Shown: positions 28,692 to 39,300, numbered from the stretch's first letter. The stretch: DNA of 64,000 bases from Bartonella callosciuri (GCF_014203215.1 NZ_JACHIM010000005.1:1-64000), one strand, 5' to 3'. The notes: generated by a model from the sequence alone, not told the origin. Translations and numbers: made by a program.

Positions 28692-29840
28692 TTGGATTTT
28701 TTGAATCATATAATCGTTGTGGGCGACTTGCTTTTAAGAAGTTTGAGCGTTCTTTTCGTCGTTATGATTATCATTTTTGTGCATGAAGCTGGGCATTATC
28801 TCATTGGGCGTTGGTGTGGTATTAAGGCGGCAGTTTTTTCGCTTGGGTTTGGACCACAAGTAGTGAGTTATATAGATAAGCATGGCACACAGTGGCGTTT
28901 AGCGCTTATTCCTTTGGGAGGGTATGTAAAGTTTATTGGCGATGAAGAAGATACGGTTGTACCATCATCTCAATCATTTCCGATTGTTGAAGGTTCATTT
29001 GCCAATGCACATACTTGGAAAAAAGCAGTAACTGTTTTTGCTGGTCCTTTATTCAATGTCCTTTTTACCATTGTTATTTTAACATTTTTTTTCTTTATTT
29101 ATGGTCGTATCGCCATTGAACCAATTGTTGGTTCTTTGGTAAAAGATTCTCCTGCTGTTCAGGCTGGTTTGGGGTTAGGTGATCGTTTTGTTGAAATGGA
29201 TGGTCGTCGGGTTGAAAGTTTTGAAGATTTAATGAATTATGTGACTTTTCATGGTGGAGATCCTATAGAATTTAAAATGGAACGTATGGGGCGGGTTTTT
29301 ACGACGGTGATTACACCAAAGGTGATTGAGCGAGATGATGGATTTGGTAATCGGGTTTTGAGTGGAGTGATAGGTGTAGGCGTCCCTGTTGATCGAGATA
29401 ATCCTATGCGTTTAGATCCGGCTTATGTAAAACATATTCGCTATGGTTTTGTTAGAGCTGTAAGAGAAGCGTCAGAACGTGCCACGTTTATTGCCACTCA
29501 AACAATTTTTTTTATGAGTCGTTTAATAAGAGGAAAAGAAGATCATTGTCGGCTCAGTGGTCCTTCTAAGACGATTAAGATTGCCTGGCAAATTAGCGAA
29601 ACAGGTTTTATCTCTTTGTTGAATTTTACAGCTTTTCTTTCAATTTGTGTTGGACTTATTAATCTTTTTCCAATTCCGCCGCTTGATGGTGGGCATTTAT
29701 TGTTTCATGTCGTTGAGGTCATTACTAGGAGACCCATATCAGCTAAAATTCGGGGAATTATTTTTCGCTTAGGTTTCTTCGTTGTTCTTCTATTTATATT
29801 TTTTGCGTTTTCTAATGATTATTTTTGTTGGTTTCGCTAA
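28692..29840 (+). CDS. rseP: RIP metalloprotease RseP (site-2 protease family)
   Basis: An inner-membrane zinc protease that cleaves substrates within the bilayer, including anti-sigma factors and signal peptides. The 382-residue product has the zinc motif H31-E-A-G-H35 in the first membrane helix, one readable PDZ domain (about 120-205, with VGSLVKDSPAVQAGLGLGD), and the third zinc ligand in NLFPIPPLDGGHLLF (about 326-340). The start is the TTG at 28692, preceded by GGGAGAGG at 5 bases; the TTG at 28677 overlaps that site and is rejected. It lies between cdsA and bamA, the standard order. Confidence 0.94.
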   Translation: MDFLNHIIVVGDLLLRSLSVLFVVMIIIFVHEAGHYLIGRWCGIKAAVFSLGFGPQVVSYIDKHGTQWRLALIPLGGYVKFIGDEEDTVVPSSQSFPIVEGSFANAHTWKKAVTVFAGPLFNVLFTIVILTFFFFIYGRIAIEPIVGSLVKDSPAVQAGLGLGDRFVEMDGRRVESFEDLMNYVTFHGGDPIEFKMERMGRVFTTVITPKVIERDDGFGNRVLSGVIGVGVPVDRDNPMRLDPAYVKHIRYGFVRAVREASERATFIATQTIFFMSRLIRGKEDHCRLSGPSKTIKIAWQISETGFISLLNFTAFLSICVGLINLFPIPPLDGGHLLFHVVEVITRRPISAKIRGIIFRLGFFVVLLFIFFAFSNDYFCWFR

Positions 29841-30043
29841 TTAAGTCATGGAAAAAATTTTACAAATTGGGTAATAATGGAAGAAAATAAATTGAAGTCG
29901 TTTACCATGTCCACAAAATATTGTGGCATCGGTTGCTATAATAGGTAATTAAGGGGTAAAAAGTCTCGCTGAAAAAGAGTTGTTATGGCGGTTAGCTTTT
30001 TGAAGCATCATTTCTAGAAAATAAAATAAGGTAAAAAAAGCCA

Positions 30044-32440
30044 ATGACTACGAATTCAAATTTTTTTAATGCAGCATCTTTGTTGGCGTTGGGAATAGGA
30101 ATAATTACTCCAACAACAGCCTTTATGTCAATTGCAATGGTTGGAGAAGTACAAGCATCTGTGGTTCGTTCTATTGAGGTTCGGGGGAATAAATTTGTAA
30201 GTGCCCAGGCAGTTCGAGACAATATAAATATTAAAGCTGGACAGAGTTTTTCCATTGGTGATGTTGATACTGCGGTGAAGCGTCTTTTTGGATTAGGCTT
30301 ATTTTATGATGTGAAAATAAATCAGGTTAACGATAAGTTAGTTGTGCTTGTCAAGGAATATGAGGTAGTCAATCAGGTTTTATTTCAGGGAAATAAATCT
30401 ATTAAAGATCCTGATCTTAAAAGGTTTATTTCTTTAAAACCGAATGAGCCTTTCAACTCTGCTAAGCTCTCGGCGGATATTAGGATGATTCGTGAAGCTT
30501 ATAAAACTCTTGGTCGTAATAACGTTGCTGTTACAGTTCAAACCATTAACCTGGGGAAAGGACGCGTAAATGTAGTGTTTAATGTTGTTGAAGGTCGAAA
30601 GACAAAGATTCGTGATGTCGTTTTTAAGGGAAATCATGCTTTTGGAAGTCGCCGTTTGCGTGATGTAATTTCAACAAAGCCTTCGGGAATATTCTCATTG
30701 TTGTTGGGAGGCGATGTTTATACTGAGGAGCGTTTAGCTGCAGATGAAGAAGCTCTACGTCGCTTTTATTATAATCGTGGCTATGCAGATTTTCGTATTA
30801 TTTCCTCTAAAGCGACTTTTGATGAAGCAAGTAATACATATAAAATTTATTTTGTTCTTGATGAGGGCCCACGCTATAAAATTAGTGATATTCAGGTTGA
30901 AAGCAGCATTGATGGGGTTGATGTTCAATCTGTGAAAAAGATTCTTAAAACTCAGCCGGGTGACATTTATAGCGCAGAGAACATTGAACAATCTATTGCA
31001 ATTATCAATAATAAGGTTACTGATTCAGGGTATGCTTTTGCTAAAGTTGAACCACGGGGAAATCGTGATTTAGTAAATCATACAATTTCGATTTTATATA
31101 ACATTGAACAAGGTCCACGCGCTTATATTCAGCGTATTGAAATACGTGGCAATGAAAAGACACGTGATTATGTTATTCGCCGTGAGATTGATTTAAATGA
31201 AGGGGATGCTTACAATCAAACTCTCCTACAGCGGGCAAAGCGTCGTCTAGAAAGTTTAGGCTTTTTCAAAGCTGTTAATATTTCAATGGTTCCTACAGAT
31301 CAGTCTGATCAGGTTACCTTAGTTATAGATGTCGTTGAAGCTCCAACAGGAGATCTTTCTTTGTCTGGAGGATATACAACGGGTGGTACAAGCCCTGGTA
31401 TGTCACTTGAAGTGTCTGTTGCAGAACGTAATCTTGGAGGACGTGGTCAGTATGTTCGTTTAGGGTTAGGCGCTGGACAAGAAAAATCCCGCAATTACAA
31501 TTTTTCATTTGTTGATCCTTATTTTTTAGGTTACCGTTTATCTTCTGGTATTGATATTTTTCGCAGTACTTACCGTGCTGATAAAGCATATGATGTAAGA
31601 CAGACAGGGGGGATACTGCGGTTTGCGATGCCTATCAGTGATACATTATCTGCAAATGTTGCTTATTCTTATGTTCAGGAAGAATATGATTTTGGTAAAG
31701 AGTATGACTTAAACAAAGAGGCTGACATTAAGGAATTATATGGGAAATATTCTGGAGCAATCGTTCAGGCGGCAAAGCAAAGTCCTTGGAAGCGTTCATC
31801 TATTAGTTATGGTCTAACCTATAATACTATTGACGATATGAAGAATCCACATGATGGGTGGTATGTGCGTGTTCTTCAGGAATATGCAGGGCTTGGTGGG
31901 AGTGCAAAGTTCTTGAAGACAACTGGTAAAGCGATGATGTACAAGACGCTTTCTGAGCAGATGGATCTTGTTGGTTTATTTTCCTTTGGAGGTGGTTATA
32001 TCCACGAAATAGGTCGAGATGGTGTTCGTATCTTCGATATGTTTAAAGCAAGTTCTGATATGATCCGGGGATTCAAATATAATGGAATAGGTCCATTTCA
32101 GATTTCCAATAAAGGTGAAGTTTATTTCTTAGGGGGGACGACGTATATGAATGCGACTGCTGAAGTACAATTTCCTATATCTGTTTTTCCTGAGGGCTTA
32201 GGAATGCGCGGTGCTTTATTTGCGGATGTTGCAACGCTCTATGGCAATAATTATCGTCCTGTTTTTGAGGGGGAAGCGCCTGTTACGCATACCAAAAGTG
32301 CTTGGCGTTCGTCTGCAGGAGTGAGTTTGCTGTGGGATTCGCCATTTGGTCCACTGCGTTTTGATTATGCTTGGCCAATACAAAAGCAGGAAGGTGATCA
32401 TTTGCAGAAATTAAACTTTGGTATTTCTACGAAGTTCTGA
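30044..32440 (+). CDS. bamA: Outer membrane protein assembly factor BamA
   Basis: BamA is the essential Omp85 protein that inserts beta-barrels into the outer membrane. The 798-residue precursor has a signal peptide (about 1-38, ending near VQAS), five POTRA repeats (about 40-440; the first starts VVRSIEVRGNKFVSAQAVRDNI), and the C-terminal 16-strand barrel, with VRGF-type loop IRGFKYNGIGP (about 676-686) and a terminal Phe as required for assembly. Transcription continues into lpxD about 60 bases later, linking outer membrane protein and lipid A assembly. Confidence 0.96.
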   Translation: MTTNSNFFNAASLLALGIGIITPTTAFMSIAMVGEVQASVVRSIEVRGNKFVSAQAVRDNINIKAGQSFSIGDVDTAVKRLFGLGLFYDVKINQVNDKLVVLVKEYEVVNQVLFQGNKSIKDPDLKRFISLKPNEPFNSAKLSADIRMIREAYKTLGRNNVAVTVQTINLGKGRVNVVFNVVEGRKTKIRDVVFKGNHAFGSRRLRDVISTKPSGIFSLLLGGDVYTEERLAADEEALRRFYYNRGYADFRIISSKATFDEASNTYKIYFVLDEGPRYKISDIQVESSIDGVDVQSVKKILKTQPGDIYSAENIEQSIAIINNKVTDSGYAFAKVEPRGNRDLVNHTISILYNIEQGPRAYIQRIEIRGNEKTRDYVIRREIDLNEGDAYNQTLLQRAKRRLESLGFFKAVNISMVPTDQSDQVTLVIDVVEAPTGDLSLSGGYTTGGTSPGMSLEVSVAERNLGGRGQYVRLGLGAGQEKSRNYNFSFVDPYFLGYRLSSGIDIFRSTYRADKAYDVRQTGGILRFAMPISDTLSANVAYSYVQEEYDFGKEYDLNKEADIKELYGKYSGAIVQAAKQSPWKRSSISYGLTYNTIDDMKNPHDGWYVRVLQEYAGLGGSAKFLKTTGKAMMYKTLSEQMDLVGLFSFGGGYIHEIGRDGVRIFDMFKASSDMIRGFKYNGIGPFQISNKGEVYFLGGTTYMNATAEVQFPISVFPEGLGMRGALFADVATLYGNNYRPVFEGEAPVTHTKSAWRSSAGVSLLWDSPFGPLRFDYAWPIQKQEGDHLQKLNFGISTKF

Positions 32441-32504
32441 TTTAGCTTTTCTTTAGAGGAAAAGATTGAAGGGAATGGATTAGGCTGGGAGAGAAAGTGT
32501 TTTG

Positions 32505-33551
32505 ATGGCGGATACATTTTTTTTTACGCCGTCCCGGCGATTAACGGTTGCGAATGTTGCAGAACTGACAGGTGCGAAACTTCTTAATCCAGAGTTTTCT
32601 AGCACAGTTATAAATAATCTTTCTTCACTTGAGAATGCTGTGGAAGGTTCTCTTGTTTTTGTAGAGCATCGGAAGTTTTCTGATGCTCTCTTAGGAAGTT
32701 CTGCTGTTGCCGTTTTTTGTACGAATGAAATTGTTTTTAAAGTTCCTGAATCTATGGCAATTTTGGTAACATCCACACCACAGCGTGATTTTGCCCAGAT
32801 TGGTCGTATTTTATTTCCTGATTCCGTCAAGCCAATGCCTTGGTTTGGAGAGAGAGAAGTTTCGCCGCATGCGCATATTCATCCAAGTGCTAAGTTTGAA
32901 CGTGATGTGTGTATTGAAGCGGGAGCTGTCATTGGCAGAAATGTTGAGATTGGTGCAGGAACTCTTATTTCATCCACTGCTGTTATTGGTGAAAACTGTC
33001 GTATTGGGCGTGATTGCTATATTGCTCCCAAGGTAACCATCCAGTATTCTTTAATAGGTGATAGGGTTCAGCTTTATCCGGGTGTTTCTATTGGGCAAGA
33101 TGGTTTTGGTTATGTCGGGGGTATTTCTGGAGTTGAAAAAATTCCACAGCTTGGTCGTGTTATCATTGAGGATGGTGTAGAAATTGGTGCAAATACAACA
33201 ATTGATCGTGGAACATTTGAAGATACTATCATCGGTGAAGGGAGCAAGATTGATAATTTAGTACAGATTGCCCACAATGTGAAGATTGGTCGCTATTGTC
33301 TTATTGCGGCGCAATGTGGAGTTGCTGGAAGTACATCCATAGGTGATATGTCTCAACTTGGTGGAAGCGTTGGGGTCGCTGACCATATCGTTATAGGGAA
33401 GTGTGTTCAGATTGCTGCTGGGAGTGGTGTTATGAATGACATTCCGGATGGAGAAAAATGGGGGGGAAGTCCAGCACGACCATTTAAGCAGTGGTTCCGG
33501 GAAGTAGCGGCGTTGCGTAATATTGGCAGAGTTAAAAAGGAGAAACGCTAA
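32505..33551 (+). CDS. lpxD: UDP-3-O-acylglucosamine N-acyltransferase
   Basis: Third step of lipid A synthesis: adds the second acyl chain to UDP-3-O-acyl-glucosamine. The 348-residue protein has the N-terminal uridine-binding domain (about 1-105) and a left-handed parallel beta helix of hexapeptide repeats (about 110-320). The catalytic histidine lies in [17 protein letters not shown] (about 254-270). ATG 32505 is chosen; the adjoining TTG at 32502 is a possible alternative. The stop is 1 base before the fabZ ATG at 33553, so the genes are tightly coupled. Confidence 0.95.
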   Translation: MADTFFFTPSRRLTVANVAELTGAKLLNPEFSSTVINNLSSLENAVEGSLVFVEHRKFSDALLGSSAVAVFCTNEIVFKVPESMAILVTSTPQRDFAQIGRILFPDSVKPMPWFGEREVSPHAHIHPSAKFERDVCIEAGAVIGRNVEIGAGTLISSTAVIGENCRIGRDCYIAPKVTIQYSLIGDRVQLYPGVSIGQDGFGYVGGISGVEKIPQLGRVIIEDGVEIGANTTIDRGTFEDTIIGEGSKIDNLVQIAHNVKIGRYCLIAAQCGVAGSTSIGDMSQLGGSVGVADHIVIGKCVQIAAGSGVMNDIPDGEKWGGSPARPFKQWFREVAALRNIGRVKKEKR

Positions 33552-33552
33552 T

Positions 33553-34020
33553 ATGATCAACACCGAAGAAAGTAAAAACTTAGAGGCTGTAGATATTGAA
33601 AAATTGCTATCAATATTACCGCATCGTTATCCATTTTTATTAATTGATCGTATAGTTGAAATTAATGGTGAGCAAGAAGCTATTGGTATTAAAAATATAA
33701 CGATTAATGAACCACATTTTACGGGGCATTTTCCTGCAAAGCCGGTTATGCCTGGGGTCTTGATTCTAGAGGCGATGGCGCAAACAGCCGGAGCAATCTC
33801 ACTTTTAAGATTAGGGAATAAGCAGACAAATTTAGTTTATCTTATGACTGTTGATAATGCGAAATTTCGTAAACCTGTTGTACCTGGTGATCAGCTAAAG
33901 ATTCATGTTCAACTTTTAAAAAAGAGGTCTGGCATGAGGCGTTTTTCATGTATTGCAAAAGTAGAGGATGTCCGCGTTGCTGAAGCCGAAATTGCTGCGA
34001 TGATTATCGAAGAAGAGTAG
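33553..34020 (+). CDS. fabZ: 3-hydroxyacyl-[acyl-carrier-protein] dehydratase FabZ
   Basis: Dehydrates 3-hydroxyacyl-ACP in fatty acid elongation and so competes with LpxA and LpxD for 3-hydroxyacyl-ACP. The 155-residue hot-dog fold protein has the catalytic His in [12 protein letters not shown] (about residues 21-32) and the catalytic Glu in [19 protein letters not shown] (about 57-75). ATG 33553 is used because AAGGAGA (33537-33543) lies 9 bases upstream. The frame open from 33523 would overlap the end of lpxD. Confidence 0.96.
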   Translation: MINTEESKNLEAVDIEKLLSILPHRYPFLLIDRIVEINGEQEAIGIKNITINEPHFTGHFPAKPVMPGVLILEAMAQTAGAISLLRLGNKQTNLVYLMTVDNAKFRKPVVPGDQLKIHVQLLKKRSGMRRFSCIAKVEDVRVAEAEIAAMIIEEE

Positions 34021-34043
34021 ACAATATTAATGGGAATTTAAAA

Positions 34044-34868
34044 ATGTCCGGTACGAAAATCCATCCAACTGCTCTTGTGGAGAAAGGAGCACAGCTTGGT
34101 GAGAATGTACAAGTTGGGCCATTTTGTCATATTAGTTCAGAGGCTGCTATTGGCGATGGATGCAGTTTGATGAGTCATGTTGTGATAATGGGGCGGACAA
34201 CCTTAGGAGCCAATAGTAAAGTGTTTTCACATGCAGTTTTGGGGGCAGAACCGCAAAATAATAAACATAAGGGAGGGCATACGACACTTTCTATTGGTGA
34301 GAATTGTACGATTCGTGAAGGCGTAACAATGCATAGAGGCTCTGATTCGAGTACGGGGATGACGATTGTTGGTAATAATTGCCAATTTTTTTGTTATGCG
34401 CATATCGCTCACGATTGCTATGTAGGAAACCATGTAACCTTTGCAAATAATGCAATGATTGCTGGTCATGTTACTATTGGTGATTATGTTATTATTGGTG
34501 GTGGTGCTGCTGTTCACCAATTTGTTCGTATTGGGCATCATGCATTTATTGGTGGTGTATCTGCACTGGTTGGTGATTTAATTCCCTACGGGACAGCTGT
34601 TGGTGTACAAGCAAAACTTGCTGGGTTAAATATCATTGGTATGAAGCGTGCAGGTCTTGAGCGTAAGGATATTCATGCATTACGTCATGCAGTTGCCATG
34701 CTTTTTGATCATAGCAAACCATTTAAAGAGCGTGTCAACGATGTTTCTTCTTTTTATTCTACTTTTCAGTCTGTTGTTGACGTTATTAATTTTATTAAAG
34801 AAGAAGGAAAACGGTTTTATTGTACACCAAAATTTGAAGGTGATAGAATAAAAGAAAATAAGGATTAA
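34044..34868 (+). CDS. lpxA: UDP-N-acetylglucosamine acyltransferase
   Basis: First step of lipid A synthesis: moves a 3-hydroxyacyl chain from ACP to UDP-GlcNAc. The 274 residues fold as a left-handed beta helix of hexapeptide repeats (about 1-190) and a helical C-terminal domain. Conserved segments include VFSHAVLGAEPQNNKHKGG (about 61-79), REGVTMHRG (about 92-100) and YAHIAHDCYVGNHV with the catalytic His (about 119-132). lpxI starts 2 bases after the stop. Confidence 0.96.
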   Translation: MSGTKIHPTALVEKGAQLGENVQVGPFCHISSEAAIGDGCSLMSHVVIMGRTTLGANSKVFSHAVLGAEPQNNKHKGGHTTLSIGENCTIREGVTMHRGSDSSTGMTIVGNNCQFFCYAHIAHDCYVGNHVTFANNAMIAGHVTIGDYVIIGGGAAVHQFVRIGHHAFIGGVSALVGDLIPYGTAVGVQAKLAGLNIIGMKRAGLERKDIHALRHAVAMLFDHSKPFKERVNDVSSFYSTFQSVVDVINFIKEEGKRFYCTPKFEGDRIKENKD

Positions 34869-34870
34869 AA

Positions 34871-35743
34871 ATGCCTTTGTTTCGTGCCAGAAATTTTCTT
34901 TCCGGCCGTACTGCCGTTATAGCAGGAAATGGTATTCTACCTGTCACTGTCGCTCAGGCTCTTGAAAGGAATGGACAGAGTCCTTTTCTTGTACTTTTGC
35001 GTGATGAGGCAGACGCTGTACTTTATCGTTATGAGCATTGCGAGTTATCAATTGTGGAGTTAGCGCGGCTCGTTAAAATCTTAAAAACAGCAGGAGTTTG
35101 TAATATTGTTTTGGCAGGTGGTGTAAAAAAACGGCCACTTCTTACACAATTACAATTTGATTGGACAACATTTTTAGCCCTACCTAAGTTAATAGGGGCT
35201 TTGAGGGGAGGGGATGATGCGTTATTAAAAGCTTTTATACAGGTTATTGAAGCGTATGGTTTTTGTGTTATTGGTGCTCATGAGATAGTATCAGACCTTT
35301 TAGCTCCAATAAAATTTGATTTAACAGTGCGACGCGCTACGCGAAAAGAGAAAAAAGATATTTTCTTAGCCGCAGAGGCAGCAAAGCTTTTAGGTCGATT
35401 AGATATTGGGCAAGCAGCAGTAGCTATCAATGGAAGGGTGGTTGCAGTTGAAGGAGCAGAGGGAACTGATAATATGCTGTGGCGGGTTTGTGAAATGCGA
35501 GAAAGAGGGCAAGTTTCGCCTAAAGGTGGTGTTCTTGTTAAATGTGTGAAACCACAACAAGATCATCGCGTCGATTTACCATCAATTGGGCCTACGACAA
35601 TAATGAATATTGCAAAAAGTGGATTATCTGGCATTGCGGTGGAGGCAAATAAAAGTCTCATCTTATCAGTAAAAACGACAGTAGAAAAAGCCAATCAATA
35701 TTCTCTGTTTATAGAAACATTTGAAAAGTTTGATTATGAGTGA
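34871..35743 (+). CDS. lpxI: UDP-2,3-diacylglucosamine pyrophosphatase LpxI
   Basis: LpxI (formerly DUF1009) hydrolyses UDP-2,3-diacylglucosamine to lipid X; it replaces LpxH in alphaproteobacteria. The 290-residue protein has an N-terminal TAVIAGNGILPVTVAQAL segment and a C-terminal catalytic domain with AVAINGRVVAVEGAEGTDNMLWRV (about 188-211) and the acidic residues conserved in the family. It sits between lpxA and lpxB. Its stop overlaps the lpxB start by 8 bases (ATGAGTGA), implying coupled translation. Confidence 0.94.
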   Translation: MPLFRARNFLSGRTAVIAGNGILPVTVAQALERNGQSPFLVLLRDEADAVLYRYEHCELSIVELARLVKILKTAGVCNIVLAGGVKKRPLLTQLQFDWTTFLALPKLIGALRGGDDALLKAFIQVIEAYGFCVIGAHEIVSDLLAPIKFDLTVRRATRKEKKDIFLAAEAAKLLGRLDIGQAAVAINGRVVAVEGAEGTDNMLWRVCEMRERGQVSPKGGVLVKCVKPQQDHRVDLPSIGPTTIMNIAKSGLSGIAVEANKSLILSVKTTVEKANQYSLFIETFEKFDYE

Positions 35744-36944
35744 CTTTTCCTTAAAAATTGCTGTTGTTGCAGGTGAAGAATCTGGTGATTTTCTTGGAGC
35801 GGATTTGATTTCTTGTTTATCAGAACAGACGGGACGCAATATTCGTTTGATTGGTGTTGGTGGAAGGCATTTAAAGACATTAGGCTTAAAAAGCCTTTTT
35901 GATTCTCATGATATTGCTTTAATAGGTTTAGGTGCAGTGTTAAAAAAACTGCCATCATTGCTGCTGCGTATTCGCAATTTATCCAAATTTATCGTACAAG
36001 AACAACCGGATTGTTTAATTATTATTGATAGTCCTGACTTTACTCATCGTGTTGCAAAAAAGGTGCGTATTTTAGCACCTTCTATTCCTATCATTAAATA
36101 TGTTGCACCAACCGTTTGGGTATGGCGGCCAGAACGCGCTAAAGCTATGTGCGAATTTGTTGATCATGTTTTAGCGGTTTTTCCTTTTGAAGAAAAGATT
36201 ATGAAGGATTTAGGAGGTCCAGCGACCACTTATGTTGGACATCGTCTTTTGACTTATCCTCCCCTCTTGACTGTTCAATCAGAAAAAAAACGCCAATCGG
36301 AAAAGAAACATTTAGGGGGTAAACAAGCGTTGTTGCCCACATTAGTTATTTTGCCAGGGTCTCGCAATTCAGAGATTCGCTCTTTAATGCCCATTTTTAG
36401 AGAAACAGTAGAAATTCTTGCAAAACGAATGCCTCATTTATGTATTATTTTACCAACTTTGCCGCATTTGGTGAATGAAGTTCGTAATTTTGTACAGGAC
36501 TGGAAAAGCAACGTAGAGATTGTTGTTGGTGAAGCGGAAAAATGGCGTGCTTTTTCACAAGCAGATGTAGCACTTGCAGCATTGGGGACGGTTTCACTTG
36601 AACTGGCATTAGCAAAAATTCCCATGGTTCTTTGTTATAAACTTGATGTTTTTTCTAAATTATTCATTTTTCCCAAAATAATGTTATGGACTGCCGCTCT
36701 TCCTAATATTATTTCTGATAAGCCTATTGTGCCGGAATATTTTAATGAGTTTCTACGACCCGACATGTTGGCAAGGCAAATAGAACAACTTTTGCAGAAT
36801 CCTTTATTGAGACAAGCACAACTCAATGCTTTTGAGATGGTCGAACAAAAAATGAAGACTGAAATCCCATCGGGAATTATTGCTGCTCAAACAGTTATCA
36901 CTCTTCTCAAAGAAAAATTGGGACACTTAAAACTGTGCAGATAA
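35736..36944 (+). CDS. lpxB: Lipid-A-disaccharide synthase
   Basis: A GT19 glycosyltransferase that joins lipid X and UDP-diacylglucosamine to make the lipid A disaccharide at the inner membrane. The 402-residue protein begins IAVVAGEESGDFLGADLI (about 7-24), has VKYVAPTVWVWRPERAKAM-type acceptor segment (about 122-141), LPGSRNSEI (about 208-216) and the donor-site region LAALGTVSLELALAKIPMVLCYK (about 284-306). ATG 35736 overlaps the end of lpxI. It is the last gene of the rpsB-lpxB cluster and is convergent with the ABC transporter operon after only 14 bases. Confidence 0.95.
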   Translation: MSDFSLKIAVVAGEESGDFLGADLISCLSEQTGRNIRLIGVGGRHLKTLGLKSLFDSHDIALIGLGAVLKKLPSLLLRIRNLSKFIVQEQPDCLIIIDSPDFTHRVAKKVRILAPSIPIIKYVAPTVWVWRPERAKAMCEFVDHVLAVFPFEEKIMKDLGGPATTYVGHRLLTYPPLLTVQSEKKRQSEKKHLGGKQALLPTLVILPGSRNSEIRSLMPIFRETVEILAKRMPHLCIILPTLPHLVNEVRNFVQDWKSNVEIVVGEAEKWRAFSQADVALAALGTVSLELALAKIPMVLCYKLDVFSKLFIFPKIMLWTAALPNIISDKPIVPEYFNEFLRPDMLARQIEQLLQNPLLRQAQLNAFEMVEQKMKTEIPSGIIAAQTVITLLKEKLGHLKLCR

Positions 36945-36958
36945 AACAACACTGATGA

Positions 36959-37732
36959 TTAATGTTTTATCTTAGCAAGAAAATCACGAGCGCGTTGGCT
37001 TTTAGGGTTGGTAAAAAATTTATCAGATGTTGTATCTTCAATAATTTTTCCGTTTTCTAGAAAGATAATTCTTTCTGAAACTATACGTGCGAACCCCATT
37101 TCATGAGTAACGCAGAGCATCGTTATGCCTGTGTTTGCTAATTGAACCATAACTTCTAGAACTTCCCCAACACTTTCTGGATCAAGAGCTGACGTTGGCT
37201 CATCAAAAAGCATCACTTCAGGTTCCATACAAAGTGCACGAGCAATTGCAACACGCTGTTGTTGTCCACCAGAGAGTTGTGAAGGATATTTGTTACAATG
37301 TTTATCAATTCCAACATCTGTAAGATAACGAATTGCTCGTTCTTTTGCTTGTTGTTTAGAAAGACCTTGAACTGTCATAGGTGCTAAAATGCAATTTTGC
37401 ATAACGCTCATATGGGGAAATAAATTAAAATTCTGAAAGACCATCCCTATTTTACGTAGAACATTTTTTTGCTGGTGTAGAGGTGCAGCATGAATATCAA
37501 TATTGTGAATGCAAATTGAACCGTTTTGTGCTTTTTCTAATTGATTAATACAACGAATCAAAGTTGATTTTCCTGAGCCGGAGGGTCCACAGATAACGAT
37601 GCGTTCGCCAGGGTTAACATCTAAATTAATGTCATAGAGTACCTGAAAATCTTCATACCATTTATTGAGATTTCGAATAGAAATCACAGGGGCTTTAGTG
37701 GTATAGACCAACGTATTACTTTCCACATTCAT
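36959..37732 (-). CDS. Polar amino acid ABC transporter, ATP-binding protein
   Basis: The 257-residue ATPase of the HisP/GlnQ family powers import through the two permeases encoded just upstream. Walker [10 protein letters not shown] (about 53-61), Q-loop [10 protein letters not shown], signature LSGGQQQR (about 158-165), Walker [14 protein letters not shown] and the H-loop CVTHEMGFA are all intact. The last gene of a five-gene minus-strand operon, it starts 64 bases after the second permease. Confidence 0.94.
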   Translation of the reverse strand: MNVESNTLVYTTKAPVISIRNLNKWYEDFQVLYDINLDVNPGERIVICGPSGSGKSTLIRCINQLEKAQNGSICIHNIDIHAAPLHQQKNVLRKIGMVFQNFNLFPHMSVMQNCILAPMTVQGLSKQQAKERAIRYLTDVGIDKHCNKYPSQLSGGQQQRVAIARALCMEPEVMLFDEPTSALDPESVGEVLEVMVQLANTGITMLCVTHEMGFARIVSERIIFLENGKIIEDTTSDKFFTNPKSQRARDFLAKIKH

Positions 37733-37796
37733 CTTTTTATGTTCTCTTGTTGATAAGTTTAATATTTTTTATAAATGTTTTTGTGATCATTTTTGT

Positions 37797-38504
37797 TTAC
37801 CGTAAATGTCGGGTGAACCGACATTCGATAAGAACGATAAAGCAATGAATGAGCCCGACGATAAAAAGATAGATAAGAGCAGCCCAAACATAAACTTGAA
37901 AATCGAATGTGCGTGAATAAGTCAGTTTAGCAATTCCCATTAAATCATAAACAGTGATAAGTGAAGCAATAGCACTGGATTTAATCATTAAGACCAGTTC
38001 ATTTCCTAAAGGACGTAATGCGATAATCATTGCTTGGGGAAGAATAACTCTAAAAAATGTTACAGAACTTTTCAACCCCAATACTTTTGCTGCTTCACGT
38101 TGCCCAGTCTTTACTGAAAGAAAGCTTCCTTTAAAGATTTCAGACTGATAGGCAGCAGAATTGAGTGTAAAGATGAAAAGACAGCAATACCATGCATTTT
38201 GAAAGAACCACCATAGACCGATTTGTTGCCAGAAGTCGTTCATTGAACCAAGACCATAGTAGAAAAGAAAAAGCTGAGCTAATAAAGGAGATCCGCGAAA
38301 AAAATAAACATAAGCGCGTGCAAAATATTTTAAAAACTTATTATTTGATAAGCGCGCAAATGTGATAACCATACCAAGAGCAAAACCAAGAGAGCAAGCA
38401 ATAAAAACAAGCTCAACAGTAACAATAAAGCCCTCAATAAATTTGTGACCATAACGGTTTAAAAGAGCAGGATTAAAAAGAAAATAGAGCCACTCAGGAA
38501 TCAT
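37797..38504 (-). CDS. Polar amino acid ABC transporter permease (HisM-like)
   Basis: A 235-residue inner-membrane permease with about five transmembrane helices. The EAA loop that docks the ATPase is readable (GQREAAKVLGLKSSVTFFRVILPQA). FRGSPLLAQLFLFYYG is typical of HisM/GlnP-type subunits. The frame is open to 38600, but the ATG at 38504-38502 overlaps the preceding permease stop by 4 bases (ATGA) and begins the protein as MIPEWLYFL, so the shorter form is chosen. Confidence 0.92.
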   Translation of the reverse strand: MIPEWLYFLFNPALLNRYGHKFIEGFIVTVELVFIACSLGFALGMVITFARLSNNKFLKYFARAYVYFFRGSPLLAQLFLFYYGLGSMNDFWQQIGLWWFFQNAWYCCLFIFTLNSAAYQSEIFKGSFLSVKTGQREAAKVLGLKSSVTFFRVILPQAMIIALRPLGNELVLMIKSSAIASLITVYDLMGIAKLTYSRTFDFQVYVWAALIYLFIVGLIHCFIVLIECRFTRHLR

Positions 38505-39223
38505 GAGTTCAATACCTTTCGATATCTTCCTTGTATGTATGTTTCCAGATAGCGCAGGGTTGCAGAAAAGAACGCTGAAAATAACAAATAGAGTAAGCAT
38601 GCTACAAGATAAAACAGCATAGGTTTATTGGTAGCTGCAACTGCTAAATTTGTTTGTCGCATAAGGTCAACAAGTGAAATAGTTGATACGAGGGATGTGT
38701 CTTTGAGTAAAGTAAGCCAATTATTAGAGAGTCCCGGTAAAGAAGTTTGAATGAGCTGGGGAAAAACAATACGAAAAAATGTAGTTGAGTATGAAAGCCC
38801 TAAGGCTTTAGCCGCTTCATATTGACCTTTATCAAATGCGTTGAATGCTCCAAGCCAAACTTCACAAGAAAAAGCTGCAAGAACCATACTGAGTGCAAGA
38901 ACACCAGCAACAAACGCATTGATACTGAACATTATTTCAATATTAAGATAATCAAGAACAGTTTGAATAATATTTTGCAAGCCATAGTAAACTAAAAATA
39001 AAGTTAAAAGCTCGGGTAGACCACGGAACACTGATGAAAAAAGAATTGCTATAGCTTTAGCTATTTTAATATTGGATCGAATCATTACAGCAGTTAGAAG
39101 TCCTAAAGGAAGTCCTAAGAGCCCACAGCACAAAGCCAACGATAATGTCATTCCTGCACTAGAAAGTATAACAACACCCCACCCCCCATTGCTAAATGAT
39201 AGCAATGCTAAATTTTCCATCAT
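38501..39223 (-). CDS. Polar amino acid ABC transporter permease (HisQ-like)
   Basis: A 240-residue permease pairing with the HisM-like subunit. About five transmembrane helices, with FRGLPELLTLFLVYYG and an EAA loop (GQYEAAKALGLSYSTTFFRIVFPQL). The start is the ATG at 39223 (MMENLALLSF), which has GAGGAG about 7 bases upstream; the frame open to 39238 includes that ribosome site. It lies 77 bases after the nearer binding-protein gene. Confidence 0.92.
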   Translation of the reverse strand: MMENLALLSFSNGGWGVVILSSAGMTLSLALCCGLLGLPLGLLTAVMIRSNIKIAKAIAILFSSVFRGLPELLTLFLVYYGLQNIIQTVLDYLNIEIMFSINAFVAGVLALSMVLAAFSCEVWLGAFNAFDKGQYEAAKALGLSYSTTFFRIVFPQLIQTSLPGLSNNWLTLLKDTSLVSTISLVDLMRQTNLAVAATNKPMLFYLVACLLYLLFSAFFSATLRYLETYIQGRYRKVLNS

Positions 39224-39300
39224 TCTTGCGCTCCTCAAAAAGAGTTAGATAATGTTTTTTAGAAATAAACAGTTTGCTCAATTTTAGTTCAGATTGATAT